Positions 16,146 through 23,004 of a DNA stretch of 24,133 bases are shown here, one piece after another; position 1 is the first letter of the stretch, and every line of letters begins with the position of its first letter. The notes beneath the pieces were generated by a model that saw only the letters and a list, made by a program, of their open reading frames with translations, did no database searches and had not been told where the DNA came from. The stretch is from Thermoflexus sp042408815. Lineage in GTDB: Bacteria; Chloroflexota; Anaerolineae; Thermoflexales; Thermoflexaceae. The stretch spans positions 1 through 24,133 of the forward strand of contig NZ_JBHOQR010000035.1 of NCBI RefSeq assembly GCF_042408815.1, given 5' to 3'. A program made the position numbers and the translations under genes.

Positions 16146-17177
16146 ATGATGAGGCAAACGCTGATCGCGCTGGAAGATGTCTGGGTGATCTTCCAACGGG
16201 GCTGGCTATCCCGGGAACGGGTGGAAGCAGTCGCCGGGGTATCGCTGGCGATCCCGGAGGGGGGAATCCTGGCGCTGGTCGGGGAAACCGGGAGCGGGAA
16301 GACCACCCTGGGCAAAGTGGTGGCGGGCCTCTACCGACCGACCCGAGGGCGCCTCCTTTTCCAGGGACAGGATGTGTGGACGATGAATCGCCGTGCCTTC
16401 CTCCAATACCGGCGGGCCGTCCAATTGGTGCACCAGGACGCTTTCGCCGCCTTGAACCCCGTCCGCACGGTTTATCAGTCATTGAAGGCGCCTCTTCTTC
16501 ATCACCGAATCGCCCGGAACGAACGGGAGGCCCGCGAGCGATCAGCGGAACTCCTGGCTCAGGTCGGTCTGACGCCGCCAGAGTTGTTCCTGGATAAATA
16601 TCCGCATCAGCTGAGCGGAGGCCAGCGTCAGCGCGTGCTCCTCGCTCGAGCGCTCACGGTGCAGCCGCGTTTGATCGTGGCCGATGAGCCGGTCTCGATG
16701 ATCGACGTCTCTCTGCGACTTGCTATCCTGCAGCTGCTGCGCGAGTTAAACCGCCGCCTGGGCATCGCCATCCTATACATCACCCACGACCTGGCAACCG
16801 CTCGATACTTGGCGGAGGAAGGGCAACTGGCGGTCATGTATCTGGGGAAGATCGTGGAGTACGGTGCCTTCCCCAAAGTCCTGGAGAACCCGCGCCATCC
16901 CTATCTCCAGGCCCTCCTCTCTGCGGTCCCCGTTCCGGATCCGCGGGTTGCGCAAGCCATCCGCCCGATGGCCCTTCAGGAGATCGATCCGCCAGATCCG
17001 CGACGGCCGCCTTCCGGATGCCGCTTCCATCCGCGTTGTCCATACGTCCAACCGATCTGCCGCGAGATCTCGCCGGTCCTGGAAGGTCCAGCCGATCACC
17101 AGGTGGCTTGTCATTTCGCTCAGGAGATCCCTCCATGGCACCCGCCATCAGCCGCCTCGCCTTCACGATGGGCCTGA
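16146..17177 (+). CDS. ABC transporter ATP-binding protein, DppF/OppF type
   Basis: A 343-residue ATPase and partner of the DppD-type subunit. Walker A is GETGSGKTT at residues 46-54, the signature is LSGGQRQRV, Walker B is LIVADEPVSMIDVS, and the switch His is in YITHDLATA. The C-terminal region again has the four-cysteine motif (CRFHPRCPYVQPIC and VACHF). The D-loop reads SMID where SALD is usual; from memory, this form is common in sugar-importing members of the family. The start is the ATG pair at 16146/16149. It has a poor ribosome site, and a 94-base gap separates it from the preceding gene. Its end overlaps the next small gene by 43 bases. Confidence 0.93.
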   Translation: MMRQTLIALEDVWVIFQRGWLSRERVEAVAGVSLAIPEGGILALVGETGSGKTTLGKVVAGLYRPTRGRLLFQGQDVWTMNRRAFLQYRRAVQLVHQDAFAALNPVRTVYQSLKAPLLHHRIARNEREARERSAELLAQVGLTPPELFLDKYPHQLSGGQRQRVLLARALTVQPRLIVADEPVSMIDVSLRLAILQLLRELNRRLGIAILYITHDLATARYLAEEGQLAVMYLGKIVEYGAFPKVLENPRHPYLQALLSAVPVPDPRVAQAIRPMALQEIDPPDPRRPPSGCRFHPRCPYVQPICREISPVLEGPADHQVACHFAQEIPPWHPPSAASPSRWA

Positions 17178-17380
17178 CGCTGTTCCTGCTTGCCCTGATG
17201 GCCCTTCCCTTCTTAACTCCCGGATCCCCCGCCTTTGTGGTAGATGTCATGGCGCTGCTGATCAGCGGGGGATTCCTGGTGCTTCTGGTCTGGTCCATCC
17301 AGCGGGCGATTGCCCATCGCATCCCATCTCACAATCATCACGAGGAGGACTCCGATGATTCGTCTCGCCCGTCATCCTGA
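17135..17380 (+). CDS. Small membrane protein of unknown function, 81 aa
   Basis: I do not recognise a family. The ATG at 17135 has CAGGAG eight bases upstream, inside the end of the ATPase gene. The protein has two hydrophobic stretches, about residues 9-28 (AFTMGLTLFLLALMALPFLT) and 34-57 (FVVDVMALLISGGFLVLLVW), consistent with a helical hairpin in the membrane. A hydrophilic tail follows, rich in His, Glu, Asp and Ser (HNHHEEDSDDSS). The reading frame overlaps the ATPase gene by 43 bases and the GH130 gene by 26 bases. That tight packing and a good ribosome site argue that it is real. It might be an accessory of the transporter, but that is only inference from position. Confidence 0.65.
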   Translation: MAPAISRLAFTMGLTLFLLALMALPFLTPGSPAFVVDVMALLISGGFLVLLVWSIQRAIAHRIPSHNHHEEDSDDSSRPSS

Positions 17381-18230
17381 ACCCATCCTGAAACCTCTGC
17401 CCCACCACCCGTGGGAGTCCCGATACGTCTTTAATGCCGGTGTTGTCTATCATAACGGCCTGGTTCACATGCTCTACCGCGCCATGGGTGAGGATATGAT
17501 CTCCCGCCTGGGGTATGCGATCAGCTCGGATGGCTTGAACTTTTACCGGCTGGATCAGCCGGTCCTGATCCCGGCTGCACCATGGGAAGCCCGGGGAGTG
17601 GAGGATCCGCGCATTACATGGCTGGAAGGGAAATTCTACGTCATTTACACTGCCTATTCTGGATCCGAGGTCCGGGTCTCCATGGCCTCCACCACGAACT
17701 TCATTACCTGGACGCGACACGGGATTCTTCTACCGGACGAAGACAACAAGGACGCGGCTCTTTTCCCGGAGAAGATCAAAGGACGGTATGCCATGCTCCA
17801 TCGGAGACCTCCGGATATCTGGCTGGCCTATTCGGATGACCTGATCCACTGGACGGACCACCAGGTGATCATGCGACCCCGCCCAGGGACTTGGGAATCA
17901 TGGAAGATTGGGGCCGGCGCGCAGCCGATCCGAACAGAATGGGGATGGCTGCTCTTCTACCACGGGGTCGATGATCACCGGGTATATCGGCTCGGGATCG
18001 CCCTCCTGGATCTGGAGGATCCCGCTCGGGTGATCCGGCGCCAAGAGGCACCCATCCTCGCTCCCGAGGCTTCCTGGGAGCGTGAGGGGCAGGTCCCCAA
18101 TGTGGTCTTCACATGCGGAGCCGTGGAGATCAATGGGACGTATTATGTTTACTACGGCGGGGCTGATTCGGTGATCGGCGTGGCGACCGTTCAAAAAGAA
18201 GATGTGGAGCGATTCTGCCGGGGACGTTGA
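17355..18230 (+). CDS. GH130 family beta-mannoside phosphorylase/hydrolase
   Basis: A 291-residue five-bladed beta-propeller enzyme of glycoside hydrolase family 130, with no signal peptide, so it is cytoplasmic. The start at 17355 follows GAGGAGG. Family landmarks: FNAGVVYHNGLVHMLYRA near the N-terminus, the conserved GVEDPRI with catalytic Asp84, DNKDAALFPEKI at about 130-141, HRRPPDIW with His149-Arg150, and LLFYHG. Most GH130 enzymes use phosphate to split mannosyl-glucose, mannobiose or mannosyl-N-acetylglucosamine into mannose-1-phosphate and the second sugar; a minority hydrolyse beta-1,2-mannosides. The basic residues Arg42 and His149-Arg150 are candidates for phosphate contacts, which favours a phosphorylase, but I cannot prove it by eye. 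It lies between a transporter and a glycosidase gene in the operon. Confidence 0.9.
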   Translation: MIRLARHPEPILKPLPHHPWESRYVFNAGVVYHNGLVHMLYRAMGEDMISRLGYAISSDGLNFYRLDQPVLIPAAPWEARGVEDPRITWLEGKFYVIYTAYSGSEVRVSMASTTNFITWTRHGILLPDEDNKDAALFPEKIKGRYAMLHRRPPDIWLAYSDDLIHWTDHQVIMRPRPGTWESWKIGAGAQPIRTEWGWLLFYHGVDDHRVYRLGIALLDLEDPARVIRRQEAPILAPEASWEREGQVPNVVFTCGAVEINGTYYVYYGGADSVIGVATVQKEDVERFCRGR

Positions 18231-18256
18231 TCCTTACCAGGGGAGCACTCGTAGCG

Positions 18257-19477
18257 ATGTGGGATTCTCACTTTGTGGTCGGCGTGAACTACTGGCCGCG
18301 CACCAAGGCGATGTTCTGGTGGAAGCGCTTCGACCCGGAAGAGGTCCGGGAGGACATGGCGGAGATCGCCTCGTGGCATCTGGATGGGGTCCGCATCTTC
18401 CTCATGTGGGAGGATTTCATGCCCGAGCCGTATACCGTGGATCCACAGATGCTCGAGCGTCTCCGTCAGGTCCTGGACCTGGCACACATGCATGGGCTCC
18501 GGGTGATCGTCACCCTTTTCACCGGACATATGAGCGGCGTGAACTGGCTGCCGCCATGGCTTCTGGATGGGGACCGAGAGAGCGATCCCCGCTTTCGGCT
18601 GATCGCGGGGGGACGCGTGGTGAAAGGACGCCTCCGGGATCTTTACGAAGATCCCATGGCTCTGGACGCCCAGGTTCGGATGCTGGAAGCGGCGGCACAG
18701 GCAGCGGGAGATCACCCAGCTCTGCTCGCCTGGGATCTGGGGAACGAGCCAGACCTGGTGCTGCGACCTCGGACCCCGGAGGCCGCCGTGGGCTGGCTGG
18801 CCACCCTCACACGCGCGCTCCGTGCCATGGATCCTGCCCATCCCATCACCGTCGGCTTCCACAGTCCGGTCCTGGAAAAGGATCTGGGGTTCCGCATCCG
18901 CGTCCTGGCGCCCATGCTGGATTTCCTCTGCATGCACGGCTATCCGATTTACGCCCAGTGGGCACGTCATCCGCTGGATGAGCAGGCGCTGGCCTTCCTG
19001 GCGCGTCTCACCGCCAGCCTGGGCGGGAAACCAGTGCTCTTTGAAGAGTTTGGACTGCCCACGGCCCCACCGGGTCAACCCACTCACAACGTTTCGAGCC
19101 AGCTGGAAGATCGCCCCTTTGAGGTCACGCTCATCGCGGAGGAAGAAGCAGCCGCCTTCTTCGAGCGAGCGCTGGAAGCTCTGCATCAGGCGGGAGCGCT
19201 GGGGGCCTTCATCTGGTGTTTCAGCGATTACCATCCCGATTTGTGGGATCATCCCCCGTGCGACCGGCTGGTGCACGAGCGGCACTTCGGGCTGCTGCGT
19301 CCAGATGGGAGCCGCAAACCCGCTGTAGAAGTCGTCGCCCGCTTCGCCGCCCGGAAACGCCCGGTCCTCTCTCCCCCCACACTGCCGGTGCCGGAGGATT
19401 ACGAGTCACATCCCGGGGAAGCCCTCCGCGAGCTCTATGCACGGTTCCTGCAAGCGGACGATTCCGCTCGAAGCTAA
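18257..19477 (+). CDS. Clan GH-A glycosidase, GH5-like (possible mannanase or beta-mannosidase)
   Basis: A 406-residue TIM-barrel glycosidase. It begins VVGVNYWP, followed by the barrel strand HLDGVRIFLMWEDF. The acid/base is Glu164 in WDLGNEPD, and the nucleophile is most likely Glu264 in PVLFEEFGLP, the spacing expected for clan GH-A. There is no signal peptide, so it should act on imported oligosaccharides in the cytoplasm. I chose ATG 18257 (GGGGAG 11 bases upstream). A TTG at 18227 overlapping the GH130 stop would add 10 residues and is a real alternative. The overall look is close to GH5, and parts resemble the beta-mannosidase subgroup GH5_18, but the family is not settled by eye. As the last gene of the operon it would trim chains so that GH130 can act on disaccharides, or the reverse. 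Confidence 0.85.
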   Translation: MWDSHFVVGVNYWPRTKAMFWWKRFDPEEVREDMAEIASWHLDGVRIFLMWEDFMPEPYTVDPQMLERLRQVLDLAHMHGLRVIVTLFTGHMSGVNWLPPWLLDGDRESDPRFRLIAGGRVVKGRLRDLYEDPMALDAQVRMLEAAAQAAGDHPALLAWDLGNEPDLVLRPRTPEAAVGWLATLTRALRAMDPAHPITVGFHSPVLEKDLGFRIRVLAPMLDFLCMHGYPIYAQWARHPLDEQALAFLARLTASLGGKPVLFEEFGLPTAPPGQPTHNVSSQLEDRPFEVTLIAEEEAAAFFERALEALHQAGALGAFIWCFSDYHPDLWDHPPCDRLVHERHFGLLRPDGSRKPAVEVVARFAARKRPVLSPPTLPVPEDYESHPGEALRELYARFLQADDSARS

Positions 19478-19519
19478 TGGGTTCAAGTTCGGAGACCGTC
19501 TGGCCGTTCATAATAAGCC

Positions 19520-19560
19520 GTGGGGCGGGGGGTGAAACTTCCCGCCCCACCCTTTCCCTT
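19520..19560. terminator. Bidirectional terminator between the glycosidase gene and rplL
   Basis: GTGGGGCGGG (19520-19529) pairs with CCCGCCCCAC (19541-19550) over an 11-base loop. The forward tail is CCTTTCCCTT and the reverse tail is GGCTTATTA. It is placed to end both the carbohydrate operon and the converging ribosomal-protein operon. Confidence 0.7.
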
Positions 19561-19576
19561 CCACGCTGCGCGGCTT

Positions 19577-19969
19577 TCACTTGATCTCCACGACAGCGCC
19601 CACCGCCTCCAGCTTCGCCTTGGCGTCCTGAGCCACTTCCTTGCTGACGCCCTCGAGAACCGGTTTGGGGGCGGCCTCGACCAGATCCTTGGCCTCCTTG
19701 AGCCCCAGGTTGGTCAGCTGGCGCACCACCTTGATCACCTCGATCTTCTTCGGCCCGACCTCCTTGAGGATTACATCGAACTCCGTCTTCTCCTCAACAG
19801 CTGGGGCCGCGGCCGGAGCACCGGGGGCCGCCGCGGGAACAGGGGCAGCAACCGCGACAGGGGCTGCCGCCTTCACCCCCCAGCGCTCCTCCAGCAACTT
19901 CACGAGCTCCACAGCTTCCAGCAAGGTCAGGTTGCTCAACTCTTCAACCAGCTTCTGAAGATCCGCCAT
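19577..19969 (-). CDS. rplL: Ribosomal protein bL12 (L7/L12)
   Basis: A 130-residue stalk protein of the large subunit that recruits translation GTPases. It has the N-terminal dimerisation domain (LVEELSNLTLLEAVELVKLLEERWGV), an unusually Ala/Pro-rich hinge (about residues 34-58), and the conserved C-terminal domain (EFDVILKEVGPKKIEVIKVVR, GLKEAKDLVEAAPKPVLEGV). The length is slightly above the usual 120-128 because of the hinge. A strong GGAGGTGA site precedes the ATG. It is the last gene of this unit; rpoB does not follow. Confidence 0.98.
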   Translation of the reverse strand: MADLQKLVEELSNLTLLEAVELVKLLEERWGVKAAAPVAVAAPVPAAAPGAPAAAPAVEEKTEFDVILKEVGPKKIEVIKVVRQLTNLGLKEAKDLVEAAPKPVLEGVSKEVAQDAKAKLEAVGAVVEIK

Positions 19970-19991
19970 GGGGAAATCACCTCCAGAGGAT

Positions 19992-20531
19992 TTAAGCGGT
20001 TTGGGAAATCTCTTTCAGCTGATCGGCCCGCGCCTGCAGCACGCCAACGACTTGCTGCAGAACTGTGGTCAGCACGCCGGCCAGCTGGGCGGCCGGGGCC
20101 TGGATCGCTCCCAGGACCTGGCCCAGCACTACTGGGCGCGGCGGCAATTCGGAAAGCGCTTTCACATCCTCCGGGCGCAGCCGGCGCCCGTCCAGCAGCC
20201 CGCCCTTGATCTTGAGGATCTTGTTCTCCTCGGCGAACTCCAACAGGGCTTTAGCCACCGCCGAAGGATCCTCCAGGCAGAAGGCTGCTGCCGTAGGACC
20301 CTCCAGCAGATCTTCCGGAACCGTCCACCCGGCCTGCTGCAGGGCAATACGAAGCAACGTGTTCTTTGTGACATGGAAGGCCCCGCCGGACTTTTTTACT
20401 TTCTGGCGAAGCCGATACATGCCCTGCGCATCCAGCCCCTGGTAGTCCGCAAGGATCAGGGCCTGGCTGCGGGAGAGCAGCTCCCGATACTGCGCGATCA
20501 TCTGCTCCTTCTCAACCCGTGTAAACGGCAA
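19992..20531 (-). CDS. rplJ: Ribosomal protein uL10
   Basis: A 179-residue L10, the base of the ribosomal stalk, which anchors L7/L12 dimers through its C-terminal helix (AQLAGVLTTVLQQVVGVLQARADQLKEIS). The N-terminal rRNA-binding domain is typical (ALILADYQGLDAQGMYRLRQ, KNTLLRIAL). The start codon is TTG at 20531, set 6 bases after a strong AGGAGG; no ATG fits. A weak start codon with a strong ribosome site, behind a structured leader, suggests that L10 translation is finely controlled. rplL starts 22 bases after its stop. Confidence 0.97.
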   Translation of the reverse strand: MPFTRVEKEQMIAQYRELLSRSQALILADYQGLDAQGMYRLRQKVKKSGGAFHVTKNTLLRIALQQAGWTVPEDLLEGPTAAAFCLEDPSAVAKALLEFAEENKILKIKGGLLDGRRLRPEDVKALSELPPRPVVLGQVLGAIQAPAAQLAGVLTTVLQQVVGVLQARADQLKEISQTA

Positions 20532-20626
20532 GCCCCACCTCCTCGACCAGGTTAGAAGTCATGCAACCGGCTTCCCGGGGGCGGAGCCCAGCCATCTCAT
20601 CCCCCGGAAGGCGAGCCCCAGTGTGC

Positions 20627-20668
20627 AAAAAACAGTGCGCCCCTGCCTGGGCGGACAAGGGCGCACTG
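20627..20668 (-). terminator. Attenuator terminator in the rplJ leader
   Basis: On the reverse strand CAGTGCGCCC (20668-20659) pairs with GGGCGCACTG (20642-20633), and TTTTTT (20632-20627) follows directly: a textbook Rho-independent terminator. It stands about 95 bases before the rplJ start, after rplA, so it should reduce read-through into rplJ-rplL unless an alternative leader fold prevents it. Confidence 0.88.
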
Positions 20669-20810
20669 ACCTTCCCCTCACCCATCTGGTGATGGGCAAG
20701 AAAGGGCTTGCTCCGCGCCCTGCCTCGACAGGCGGGGCTCTGGCCCCTTTAAGCGAAAGGGCACCTGACTTCACCGGCAGGGGTTCGCCTAAGAATACCA
20801 GGAAAACGCG
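20627..20810 (-). ncRNA. Ribosomal protein L10 leader (cis-regulatory)
   Basis: The roughly 320-base gap between rplA and rplJ holds a GC-rich structured leader, read on the reverse strand. Recognisable parts are a CCTGCCGGTGAAGTCAGG segment with kink-like unpaired bases, a large GGGCC/GGCCC-type arm, and the attenuator at the end. Position before rplJ and general form match the L10 leader class (Rfam L10_leader), in which free L10(L12)4 complex binds the RNA and lowers expression of its own genes. The outer boundary is approximate. Confidence 0.75.
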
Positions 20811-20852
20811 CTTGGCGCTGACCCCCTCCTCTTCGCAACCGCCTAGACTCGA

Positions 20853-21572
20853 TCAAGCGGCGATTTCCAGAGATTGAGCCGCCACTGGATCCACCTTGAT
20901 GCCGGGCCCCATGGTCGCGCTGACCACCACCTTTCGGATATAAGGCCCTTTCAGCCCGGAGGGCCGGGCTTTCTTCACCGCGTCCATCAGGGCTGCGAAA
21001 TTCTCCAGCAATTGATCCACCGAGAAACTGACCTTGCCAATGGGCACATGGAGATTAGCGGTCTTATCCACCCGGAACTCCACCCGGCCCGCCTTCGCCT
21101 CCCGGATCGCCCGCGGGAGATCCTCGGGATTCACCACCGTGCCCGCACGAGGGTTCGGCATTAGCCCACGGGGGCCCAGGATCCGCCCCAACCGGCCGAC
21201 TTTCGGCATCATATCCGGCGTCGCAATGGCTACATCGAAGTCCGTCCATCCTTCCTGGATCCGCTTGATCCCCTCATCATCGCTGATGACATAATCCGCG
21301 CCGGCCTCCTGGGCAATTCGCGCTGCCTCCCCCGCCGCGAACACCAGGACACGAACCCGCTTGCCCAACCCGTGGGGGAGAACAACCACCCCCCGCACTT
21401 GCTGATCCGCATGGCGAGGATCCACTCCCAGGCGCATATGCACTTCGACCGTGCCATCAAAGCGCGTATAACTGGTCTCCTTGACCAGCTCCATCGCCTC
21501 GCGGGGAGAATAGAGGCGCTCCCGATCCACCTTCTTCAACACCTCCAGATATTTTTTCCCTCGCTCACCCAT
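20853..21572 (-). CDS. rplA: Ribosomal protein uL1
   Basis: A 239-residue L1, the mobile L1-stalk protein of the large subunit that helps release deacylated tRNA. The conserved blocks are all present: TVEVHMRLGVDPRHADQQVRG, VVLPHGLGK, and the RNA-binding signature VGRLGRILGPRGLMPNPRAGT. The length is close to the usual 225-240. AGGAGG lies 8 bases before the ATG. L1 often represses the rplK-rplA message, but I could not identify a clear L1 target in the 93-base rplK-rplA gap. Confidence 0.98.
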   Translation of the reverse strand: MGERGKKYLEVLKKVDRERLYSPREAMELVKETSYTRFDGTVEVHMRLGVDPRHADQQVRGVVVLPHGLGKRVRVLVFAAGEAARIAQEAGADYVISDDEGIKRIQEGWTDFDVAIATPDMMPKVGRLGRILGPRGLMPNPRAGTVVNPEDLPRAIREAKAGRVEFRVDKTANLHVPIGKVSFSVDQLLENFAALMDAVKKARPSGLKGPYIRKVVVSATMGPGIKVDPVAAQSLEIAA

Positions 21573-21665
21573 TTTTGGAACCTCCTGTGGTGCATACGGG
21601 CCATTCCGGCCCTCCCACGGCTTTATCCGCGGAGGATTTATATATCTTCCGGGAAAAGGTAACTC

Positions 21666-22091
21666 CTAATCCACAATCTGGATCCCCATGCTACGGGCCG
21701 TGCCGGCGATCATCCGCATAGCCGCCTCAATGTCCTCCGTGTTCAGATCCTTCATTTTAAGCTCCGCGATCTCCCGCAGCTGTTGCCGGGTGATCCGGCC
21801 AACGATCTGCCGGTTCGGCTCCGAGGAGCCCTTCTCAATGCCGGCCGCCCGGCGGAGAAGGTCAGACACCGGTGGAGTCTTGAGCTCCATCGTAAAGGAG
21901 CCATCCGTGTAGATCGTGACCTCCACCGGCACAATCTGGCCGGCCATGTGCGCCGTGCGGGCATTGTATTCCTTGCAAAACGCCATCACGTTGACTCCAT
22001 GGGGGGCCAGAGTCGGCCCAATGGGCGGTGCCGGGTTCGCCTTGCCCGCTTCGATTTGCAGTTTGATAACTGCCTTGACCTTCTTGGCCAT
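21666..22091 (-). CDS. rplK: Ribosomal protein uL11
   Basis: A 141-residue L11, which binds the GTPase-associated region of 23S rRNA with L10. The N-terminal domain begins with the usual Lys-rich start and KLQIEAGKANPAPPIGPTLA, including the conserved Pro pair. The C-terminal RNA-binding domain ends in the signature RMIAGTARSMGIQIVD. The length is exactly typical. AGGGG precedes the ATG, and only 19 bases separate it from nusG. Confidence 0.98.
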   Translation of the reverse strand: MAKKVKAVIKLQIEAGKANPAPPIGPTLAPHGVNVMAFCKEYNARTAHMAGQIVPVEVTIYTDGSFTMELKTPPVSDLLRRAAGIEKGSSEPNRQIVGRITRQQLREIAELKMKDLNTEDIEAAMRMIAGTARSMGIQIVD

Positions 22092-22110
22092 AGATGATCC
22101 CCTCTGTCTA

Positions 22111-22821
22111 CTAAATTTTCTCCACCTGGGTAAAGTCCAGCTCTACGGGTGTTTCCCGCCCGAAGAAAGAGACGAGAACTCGAATCTTCGCTTTGTCCGG
22201 ATCGATCTCATCCACGATTCCCACGAAATCCGCAAAAGGCCCTTCAGTGATCCGAACCTTCTGTCCAGGCTTGAAGGTGACACGGATTCGTGGAGCCTTG
22301 CTCTCCATGCGTTTGAAAATCGCCTGGACTTCCTCCGGGCGCAGCGGAGTGGGTTGGTTGCCCATTCCGACGAAACCGGTGACTCCAGGCGTGAATCGGA
22401 CCACCGCCCATGAGTCCTCATCCATGATCATCTCCACCAGGATATAACCCGGGTAAATTCGCCGTCGAACGGGCCGCTTCTTCCCTTCCCGGATCTCGAT
22501 CTCTTCCTCCTCCGGAACCACAATGTTGAAGATCTTATGCTGCATGCCCAGAGAAGCAATACGCTGCTCCAGGCTGTGCTTCACTTTGTGTTCCGAGCCC
22601 GCATAACAGTGCACAATATACCAAGCTCGTTCCGTCGAGGCGACCAACCGATCTTCCCCTTCCCCCTCGGAAGCCGCCGCGCCCCCCTCCCCTTCTTTTG
22701 TCTCACGGGTTGGCATCTCGGGAGTTCCCGCGGCCTCCAGCTCACGCAACAACTCCTCCAAAGGTTCCTCGTCTATTTCGAAGGATTCCGGAGATGCAAA
22801 CCGCTCTTCCTCCCCGTTCAT
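22111..22821 (-). CDS. nusG: Transcription elongation/antitermination factor NusG
   Basis: A 236-residue NusG. It binds RNA polymerase through its NGN domain (AWYIVHCYAGSEHKVKHSLE..., PGYILVEMIMDEDSW..., FVGMGNQPTPL) and contacts Rho or ribosomal protein S10 through the C-terminal KOW domain (FKPGQKVRITEGPFADFVG). The start at 22821 follows GGGAG; upstream codons would extend through a terminator hairpin and are unlikely. Oddity: about 65 acidic, Glu-rich residues precede the NGN domain (EEPLEELLRELEAAG, GEGGAAASEGEGED), whereas most bacterial NusG proteins begin within a few residues of it. The N-terminal extension is probably flexible. Confidence 0.96.
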   Translation of the reverse strand: MNGEEERFASPESFEIDEEPLEELLRELEAAGTPEMPTRETKEGEGGAAASEGEGEDRLVASTERAWYIVHCYAGSEHKVKHSLEQRIASLGMQHKIFNIVVPEEEEIEIREGKKRPVRRRIYPGYILVEMIMDEDSWAVVRFTPGVTGFVGMGNQPTPLRPEEVQAIFKRMESKAPRIRVTFKPGQKVRITEGPFADFVGIVDEIDPDKAKIRVLVSFFGRETPVELDFTQVEKI

Positions 22822-22883
22822 AGCGCTCCCTTTTCCGAAAGATTGCGGAACTCCGAACCCGCTCTTCTTCCAGATCTCACCGC

Positions 22884-22924
22884 AAAACAGAGCTGGGCGG
22901 GACATCTTCCACACCCCGCCCAGC
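22884..22924 (-). terminator. Terminator between secE and nusG
   Basis: On the reverse strand GCTGGGCGGG (22924-22915) pairs with CCCGCCCAGC (22901-22892) over a 13-base loop, followed by TCTGTTTT. This is a good Rho-independent terminator inside the 183-base secE-nusG gap. I could not find a convincing promoter between it and nusG, so it may act as partial attenuation. Confidence 0.75.
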
Positions 22925-23004
22925 CCCGCCTACCCTTCCCTCAAAAACCGTTGGGATCCGGAAAAAGGCTCCAGCCGAACGCCGAGGAAGACCGCTTCCC
23001 TTTT

